From assembly GCF_001653515.1 (NCBI RefSeq), contig NZ_LYOY01000029.1:868001-932000 (forward strand): DNA of 64,000 nucleotides, in the 5' to 3' direction. This document shows positions 58,068 through 64,000 of this stretch, in pieces. The position numbers and the translations under genes were made by a program. Below the pieces are notes generated by a model. The model did not search any database. It worked only from the letters and a program-made list of their open reading frames with translations, and was not told the DNA's origin. Source of the stretch: Streptomyces sp. ERV7. GTDB lineage: Bacteria > Actinomycetota > Actinomycetes > Streptomycetales > Streptomycetaceae. The stretch's first letter is position 1. Each line of letters begins with the position of its first letter.

Positions 58068-59018
58068 ATGCAGTCAGCGGGAAACCAAGCATTCACTTTC
58101 CGAATACTCGGCCCACTTGAGGTGGAATGCGCGGGCCGGAAGGTCCGTCTGGGCGGATTCAGGCAACAGGCCCTGCTCGCCACGCTCTTACTGGAAGCCG
58201 AACACGTCGTACCCATCGAGCGGCTCCTGGAGGCGATCTGGGAGGACACCCCGCCCGCCTCGGCCAAGGGGCAGGTGCGGATCTGTGTGTCCGCGATCCG
58301 CCGCCAGTTCGTCGGCGCGGGCGTGGGCGACCTCATCGAGACGCACCCCGCCGGGTACCGCATCCGGCTGCCGAACACCGCGCTCGACCTGGCCCGCTTC
58401 GCACACCTGGCGGCGCTCGGGCGCTCGGCCGCCCGCGACAAGCAGCCCGAGCAGGCGGTGGACCTGTTCCGCTCGGCGCTGGCGCAGTGGAAGGGCCCGG
58501 TGGCGGCGGGCCTGGAGAGCAGGGTGCTGCGCCAGGCCGCGACCATGCTGCGCGAGGAGCAGCTGTCCGTACTGGAGGAGTGCGTCGACCTGGAGCTCCA
58601 GATGGGGCGGCACCGCAAGGTGGTCGGGGAGCTGTACCGGCAGGTCGCCGAGAACCCGTACCGCGAGCAGATGTGCGCCCAGCTGATGCTCGCCCTGTAC
58701 CGCTCGGGGCGGCAGGCGGACGCGCTGCGGCAGTTCCGTGAGACCCGGACGCTCCTCTCGGCGGAGCTGGGCATCGACCCCGGTGAGTCGCTGCGCACCC
58801 TGGAGCGGGCCATCCTGGCCGAGGACCGGTCGCTGGAGGCGCCCAGCCGTCCGGCCCCGGCGGAGCCGGGCCGCACGGCCCCGGTCGCCTCCCTGATCCG
58901 GCAGCCCGCACACCGGGCCGTGAAGACGTCCTGGACCGACCACACCCTGGCCATGCGCACCCGGCTGACCAGTTTGCAGCAGGCCAATCTCCGTCTCCAG
59001 GCAACGTTGAAACTCTGA
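58068..59018 (+). CDS. SARP-family transcriptional activator with a TTA codon
   Basis: A 316-residue Streptomyces antibiotic regulatory protein. The OmpR-type DNA-binding domain covers residues 8-105 (FRILGPLEVECAGRKVRLGG, SAIRRQFVGAGVGDLIETHP, GYRIRL). The bacterial transcriptional activation domain covers about 110-255 (FRSALAQWKGPVAAG, YRQVAENPYREQMCAQLMLA, LGIDPGESLRTLERAIL). No ATPase or TPR extension follows, so it is a small SARP. GGGAGGG precedes ATG 58068. Codon 41 is TTA (58188-58190), making translation depend on the bldA tRNA. It sits directly before the 3,4-AHBA genes and is the likely activator. Confidence 0.93.
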   Translation: MQSAGNQAFTFRILGPLEVECAGRKVRLGGFRQQALLATLLLEAEHVVPIERLLEAIWEDTPPASAKGQVRICVSAIRRQFVGAGVGDLIETHPAGYRIRLPNTALDLARFAHLAALGRSAARDKQPEQAVDLFRSALAQWKGPVAAGLESRVLRQAATMLREEQLSVLEECVDLELQMGRHRKVVGELYRQVAENPYREQMCAQLMLALYRSGRQADALRQFRETRTLLSAELGIDPGESLRTLERAILAEDRSLEAPSRPAPAEPGRTAPVASLIRQPAHRAVKTSWTDHTLAMRTRLTSLQQANLRLQATLKL

Positions 59019-59058
59019 CGAAATCCGGTGGGCACAGTCCCCACCAGCGATTTCCCCG

Positions 59059-59087
59059 ATGCCCCGTGCCCTTGGCACGGGGCATTT
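59059..59087 (+). terminator. Intrinsic terminator after the SARP gene
   Basis: ATGCCCCGTGCC and GGCACGGGGCAT form a perfect 12-bp stem with loop CTT, followed by TTT. It lies 41 bases past the SARP stop, separating that gene from the aspartokinase unit. Confidence 0.92.
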
Positions 59088-59274
59088 CGCATCCGGTATC
59101 GCCGCGCGCCCTGCCGCGATATCCGCGTGAAACCTGGCCGATACGCGTCTCGGGGAGCGTCACCGCCGGTGGGGCCGGACGGGAAAGGCACGGGGATCCG
59201 GGAGAAAGGCCTCGCCGAAGCCGCAGGAAAGGACTGCTTCATGGCTCTCTCGAACGGCGGAGGTGACCCCTCGC

Positions 59275-60681
59275 ATGGCGCCCTCGCCGCACGACCCGGC
59301 AAGCCCCGGCCCTGACCGCACCGGGCTCGGCCGGACCGGCCCCGAACGCCTCCGTCCCGAAGATCCCGACGGACGCGACGGACGCGACGGACGCGACGGA
59401 CCCGAACGCCTCGACCGGCGCGGGCCCGTGGTGCACAAGTACGGCGGGAGCTCGCTCGCCACGCTCAAGCAGGTCCGCGCCGTGGCGCAGCGGGTCGCGG
59501 CCGCCCGTCGCACCGGCCGCGACGTGGTCGTCGTGGTCTCGGCCCGGGGGAACGCCACCGACCGGCTGCTCCGGCTGACGGAGGCGGTCGGGGCGCCCCC
59601 GGCGGGCCGGGAGACCGACCAGCTGCTCGCGACCGGCGAGAGCGCGTCCGCCGCGCTGCTCGCCATGGCGCTGCACCGGACCGGGGTGCGGGCGGTGTCC
59701 CTCGTCGGCGCCCAGACCGGCATCCTGGCGACCGGCGCACACGGCCGGGGCGTGATCGTCGCCGTGGACACCGAGGCCATCGACGGGGTGCTCGCCCAGG
59801 GCGCGGTCGCGGTGGTCGCCGGGTTCCAGGGGCTGACCGCGCGGCGCGATGTGATCACCCTGGGGCGCGGCGGGTCGGACACCACCGCGGTGGCCCTGGC
59901 CGCCGAACTCGGCGCCGCCCACTGCGAGATCTACACCGACGTCGACGGCGTGTTCACCGCCGACCCCCGGGTGCTGCCCGCCGCCTCGGTGCTGCCCGCC
60001 GTCGACGTGGACGTGATGGCCGAGATGTCGTTCGCCGGCGCCAAGGTCATGCACGCACGGGCCGTGGAGCTGGCGGCGCTGCGGAAGGTCGACATCCACG
60101 TCAAGCACTCCGCACGGCCCGGTCCCGGGACCGTGATCGCCGCCAGGGAAGAGACGAAAGCCGACATGCTCGAATCACCGACGACCGTGACCGGAGTGGT
60201 CCTCGACACGGACGTGGCCCGGGTGACCCTGCGCTTCGACGCGGGCGACGCGGACGCGGCCACCGATGTCTTCGCCTTCCTCGCCCGCGAGTCCCTCTCC
60301 GTCGACATGGCGGCGCTCTCCGACGAGAGCACGGGCGTGAACATCGGCATCACCCTGCACACCGACGACGTGGAGCCGCTGCGGGACTACCTCTCCCGGC
60401 GCCCCGGGCCGCCGGGCCGGGGCATGGAGTCCGACGAGGGGATCACCAAGCTCTCCGTGGTCGGTACGGGGCTGCTCAGCCGGCCCGACAGCACCGCGCG
60501 GCTGCTGCGCTGCCTCAAGTCGGCGGCCATCGCGCCCAGTTCGGTCTCCACCTCGCAGATGCGGATCTCGGTGACCGTCCCGGACGACGACGCGGTACGG
60601 GCCGCCCGGGTCCTGCACGACGAGTTCGGGCTCGCCGCACTCAACGCCGGGACGGGTTTCACCGCGCCCGTGCCCGCCTGA
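59275..60681 (+). CDS. Aspartokinase associated with 3,4-AHBA synthesis
   Basis: A 468-residue aspartate kinase that makes aspartyl phosphate, the first step toward aspartate semialdehyde. The kinase motifs are VVHKYGGSSLATL (55-60 core), ATGESASAALLAMAL, VITLGRGGSDTTAVALAAEL and EIYTDVDGVFTADPR; two ACT domains follow. The first 50 residues are an unusual Asp/Gly/Arg-rich extension containing DGRDGRDGRDG. The DNA there is a 9-base tandem repeat. It is clustered with GriI- and GriH-type genes that consume the semialdehyde, so it is probably a pathway-dedicated isozyme, perhaps less sensitive to lysine and threonine. The start is uncertain: ATG 59275 lies 11 bases after GGAGG. Confidence 0.88.
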   Translation: MAPSPHDPASPGPDRTGLGRTGPERLRPEDPDGRDGRDGRDGPERLDRRGPVVHKYGGSSLATLKQVRAVAQRVAAARRTGRDVVVVVSARGNATDRLLRLTEAVGAPPAGRETDQLLATGESASAALLAMALHRTGVRAVSLVGAQTGILATGAHGRGVIVAVDTEAIDGVLAQGAVAVVAGFQGLTARRDVITLGRGGSDTTAVALAAELGAAHCEIYTDVDGVFTADPRVLPAASVLPAVDVDVMAEMSFAGAKVMHARAVELAALRKVDIHVKHSARPGPGTVIAAREETKADMLESPTTVTGVVLDTDVARVTLRFDAGDADAATDVFAFLARESLSVDMAALSDESTGVNIGITLHTDDVEPLRDYLSRRPGPPGRGMESDEGITKLSVVGTGLLSRPDSTARLLRCLKSAAIAPSSVSTSQMRISVTVPDDDAVRAARVLHDEFGLAALNAGTGFTAPVPA

Positions 60682-60699
60682 TCCGACAGAGGAGGTTCG

Positions 60700-61539
60700 A
60701 TGATGTTGCACCATTCCTTCGCACGGCAGTTGCGGCTGCGGCGGATCCACCGCCACGGCGGCGACCGGCTGCTGATCGTCCCGCTGGACCACTCGGTCAC
60801 CGACGGCCCGCTGACCGGCGGGAACCGTCTGGACCACCTGGTCGGCCAGCTGGCGGACAACGGCGTGGACGCGGTGGTCCTGCACAAGGGCAGTCTGCGG
60901 TACGTCGACTCCGCCCGCTTCTCCCGCACCTCGCTGATCGTGCACCTGAGCGCCAGCACCGTGCACGCCCCCGACCCCAACGACAAGTACCTGGTCGCCA
61001 GCGTCGAGGAGTGCCTGCGGCTCGGCGCGGACGCGGTCAGCGTGCACGTCAACCTCGGCTCCACCCAGGAGCGGCAGCAGATCGCGGACATGGCCGCCGT
61101 GGCGGACGCCTGCGACCGGTGGAACGTACCGCTGCTCGCCATGATGTACCCGCGCGGCCCGAAGATCACCAACCCGCGCGACCCCGCACTGATCGCCCAC
61201 GCGGCCTCGCTCGCCGCCGATCTGGGCGCCGACATCGTCAAGACCGTCTGCGCCGAGTCGATCGCCGAGATGCGCGACATCACCTCCGCGTCCCCGGTCC
61301 CCCTGATCGTCGTCGGCGGCCCCCGGGAGCCCGACGAGACCCGGGTGCTCGCCTACGTGGACGAGGCGCTGCGCGGCGGCGCCAGCGGCGTGGCCATGGG
61401 CCGCAACGTCTTCCTCGCACCGGACCCCGGGGCCATGGCCGCCAAGGTCGCCCGGCTGATCCACCCCGTACCGCACGAGGTGGCCGCGCCCAGCGCGGTC
61501 CCCGACGCTCTCGCCGTACCGCTGACCACCGTCTCTTAA
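60700..61539 (+). CDS. griI: GriI-type aldolase for 3-amino-4-hydroxybenzoate
   Basis: A 279-residue DhnA-type class I aldolase. Family marks include LLIVPLDHSVTDGPL near the N-terminus, DAVVLHKGSLR, DAVSVHVNLGS, LAMMYPRGPKI, the probable Schiff-base lysine in GADIVKTVC, and GASGVAMGRNVF at the phosphate site. In grixazone synthesis GriI condenses aspartate-4-semialdehyde with dihydroxyacetone phosphate to a C7 product. GAGGAGG precedes ATG 60700; ATG 60703 is also possible. It lies 18 bases after the aspartokinase and 14 before the GriH-type gene, so the three form one operon. Confidence 0.9.
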   Translation: MMLHHSFARQLRLRRIHRHGGDRLLIVPLDHSVTDGPLTGGNRLDHLVGQLADNGVDAVVLHKGSLRYVDSARFSRTSLIVHLSASTVHAPDPNDKYLVASVEECLRLGADAVSVHVNLGSTQERQQIADMAAVADACDRWNVPLLAMMYPRGPKITNPRDPALIAHAASLAADLGADIVKTVCAESIAEMRDITSASPVPLIVVGGPREPDETRVLAYVDEALRGGASGVAMGRNVFLAPDPGAMAAKVARLIHPVPHEVAAPSAVPDALAVPLTTVS

Positions 61540-61553
61540 GAGGAGTTCTCCCC

Positions 61554-62660
61554 ATGAAGCTCAGCTGGCTCGACGCCCGTTCGCTCGGCGAGGCCAAGGA
61601 GGCCATCCTCCAGGAGGCCCTGCACTACCGCCTCGAAGGAATCGTCGCCGACGACCCCGCCGACTTCGCGGACCTGCCGCCTACCGTCACCAAGGTCCTC
61701 TTCCCGCAGGGCAAGCCGCTCCCGGGCGAGTTCGGGGACGCGTCCGTGGTCATCGTGGACCCGGCCGCGCACGGCATCACCCCCGCCGAACTGGCCATCA
61801 AGCACCCGGAGGTGGAGTTCGGGCGCTTCGTGGAGATCGTCGACGCGCCGACCCTTGAGGACGCCTGCGAGTCCGCGCGCACCGAGAAGTGGAGCGTGCT
61901 GCTCTTCCGCGACCCCACCAAGATCCCGCTGGAGATCGTGATCGCGGCGGCCGCGCGGGCCACCGGCAGCATGATCACGATTGCCCAGGACGTGGAGGAG
62001 GCCGAGATCATCTTCGGTGTCCTGGAGCACGGCTCGGACGGCGTGATGATGGCCCCCAAGGCCGTCGGCGACGCGGCCCACCTCAAGGCCGCGGCCACCG
62101 CCGAGGTGCCCAACCTCAACCTGGTCGAGCTGGAGGTGCGCCACACCGAGCACATCGGCATGGGCGAGCGCGCCTGCGTCGACACCTGCACGTACTTCCG
62201 CGAGGACGAGGGCATCCTGGTCGGCTCGCACTCCAAGGGCATGATCCTGTGCGTCAGCGAGACGCACCCGCTGCCGTACATGCCGACCCGTCCGTTCCGG
62301 GTCAACGCCGGTGCGATCCACTCGTACACCCTCTCCAAGGACGAGCGCACCAACTACCTCAGTGAGCTCAAGGCGGGCAGCAAGGTCCTGGCGGTCGACA
62401 TCAAGGGCCAGACGCGGCTGGTCACGGTCGGGCGGGTCAAGATCGAGTCGCGGCCGCTGATCTCGATCGACGCGGTGGCGCCGAACGGGCAGCAGGTGAA
62501 TCTGATCCTTCAGGACGACTGGCACGTGCGGGTGCTCGGACCCGGGGGTGTGGTGTTGAACAGCACCGAGCTGAAGCCGGGCGACAAGGTTCTGGGGTTC
62601 CTGCCGAGCGAGGACCGGCACGTGGGTTACCCGATCGACGAGTTCTGCCTGGAGAAGTAG
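61554..62660 (+). CDS. griH: GriH-type 3-amino-4-hydroxybenzoate synthase (DHQ synthase II family)
   Basis: A 368-residue protein of the 3-dehydroquinate synthase II family. It begins MKLSWLDARSLGEAKEAIL and shows WSVLLFRDPTKIPLEIVIAA, DGVMMAPKAVGDAAHLKAAA, HTEHIGMGERACVDTCTYF, VGSHSKGMILCVSETHPLPY and RPFRVNAGAIHSYTL. The paired partner GriI makes its substrate, and GriH cyclises it to 3,4-AHBA in grixazone producers. The family also contains archaeal aromatic-amino-acid enzymes; the adjacent GriI-type gene and copper oxidase favour the 3,4-AHBA role. AAGAGGAG precedes the ATG. Confidence 0.92.
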   Translation: MKLSWLDARSLGEAKEAILQEALHYRLEGIVADDPADFADLPPTVTKVLFPQGKPLPGEFGDASVVIVDPAAHGITPAELAIKHPEVEFGRFVEIVDAPTLEDACESARTEKWSVLLFRDPTKIPLEIVIAAAARATGSMITIAQDVEEAEIIFGVLEHGSDGVMMAPKAVGDAAHLKAAATAEVPNLNLVELEVRHTEHIGMGERACVDTCTYFREDEGILVGSHSKGMILCVSETHPLPYMPTRPFRVNAGAIHSYTLSKDERTNYLSELKAGSKVLAVDIKGQTRLVTVGRVKIESRPLISIDAVAPNGQQVNLILQDDWHVRVLGPGGVVLNSTELKPGDKVLGFLPSEDRHVGYPIDEFCLEK

Positions 62661-62700
62661 GCGGCCGCTCGGTCGTCGTTCGCAGCCGGTCAGGCAAAAC

Positions 62701-62727
62701 GGGCGCGGCACCGCGGGTGCCGCGCCC
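62701..62727. terminator. Perfect 12-bp hairpin after the 3,4-AHBA synthase gene
   Basis: GGGCGCGGCACC and GGTGCCGCGCCC face each other over a GCG loop. It lies 41 bases past the stop of the synthase gene and 29 bases before the copper-chaperone gene. It may stop or weaken read-through between the two units. Confidence 0.8.
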
Positions 62728-62755
62728 TCCCCCACCACCCACAGAGAGGTCCCCC

Positions 62756-64000
<1,245 letters not shown>

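Noticed and set aside
59241..59315. 24-codon frame beginning MALSNGGGDPSHG before the aspartokinase
   Set aside because: It has a fair ribosome site but overlaps the aspartokinase start, carries no run of regulatory codons, and is followed by no terminator. It could be a translated leader, but support is too thin.

Overview
The window is very GC-rich actinobacterial chromosome. The gene content, the small leader peptides rich in regulatory codons, the SARP and MmyB-type regulators and the rare TTA codons all point to Streptomyces. No rRNA operon, transposase, integrase, phage gene or CRISPR array was found. One tRNA is present (tRNA-Ala, anticodon GGC). No gene-free stretch exceeds about 300 bases.

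Layout. Bases 1-53,200 are mostly conserved core chromosome: leuA with a leucine leader peptide; a protealysin-type M4 protease with its emfourin-like inhibitor; MmcQ-CorC-YbeY-PhoH; a PfkB kinase and a glucarate-dehydratase-like enzyme; a large glycosyltransferase/membrane protein; a GntR regulator, RNase Z, HIT, RsmE, DnaJ and HrcA behind a CIRCE element; an OsaABC-like osmotic signalling locus; FadD-type ligase, LepA, S20 and LeuS with a second leucine leader plus terminator; an MFS/MmyB divergon; NadD-LytR_C protein-RsfS-phosphatase-tRNA-Ala; an M48 protease; and ProB-ProA. Bases 53,200-64,000 look like part of a secondary-metabolite cluster.

The cluster. A SARP activator carrying a TTA (bldA-type) codon is followed by a dedicated aspartokinase, a GriI-type aldolase and a GriH-type 3-amino-4-hydroxybenzoate (3,4-AHBA) synthase. 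Next come a MelC1/GriE-type copper chaperone and a GriF/NspF-type copper oxidase that runs off the window. Upstream lie a LuxR-type regulator, a BBE-type FAD oxidase, an F420/NADP-type oxidoreductase and an MFS exporter. The logic is: aspartate to aspartyl phosphate and then the semialdehyde, condensation with a triose phosphate to 3,4-AHBA, oxidation of the o-aminophenol, and export. The end product cannot be read from this window.

Damage. Several core genes are broken in ways that look like small deletions or mis-joins. A GNAT gene and an MmyB-type regulator meet tail to tail (about 2,977). DUF3097 meets an OsaC-like gene (about 23,405). A cytochrome-b-like gene is joined to the C-terminal half of a GT87 mannosyltransferase (about 38,603). 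rnz reads into gntR, and gntR is frameshifted by an exact 80-bp tandem duplication (15,217-15,377). leuS is frameshifted in a run of ten G. Because leuS is essential, at least some of these are probably assembly or sequencing faults; others could be real scars. Anyone using this region should check reads across each join.
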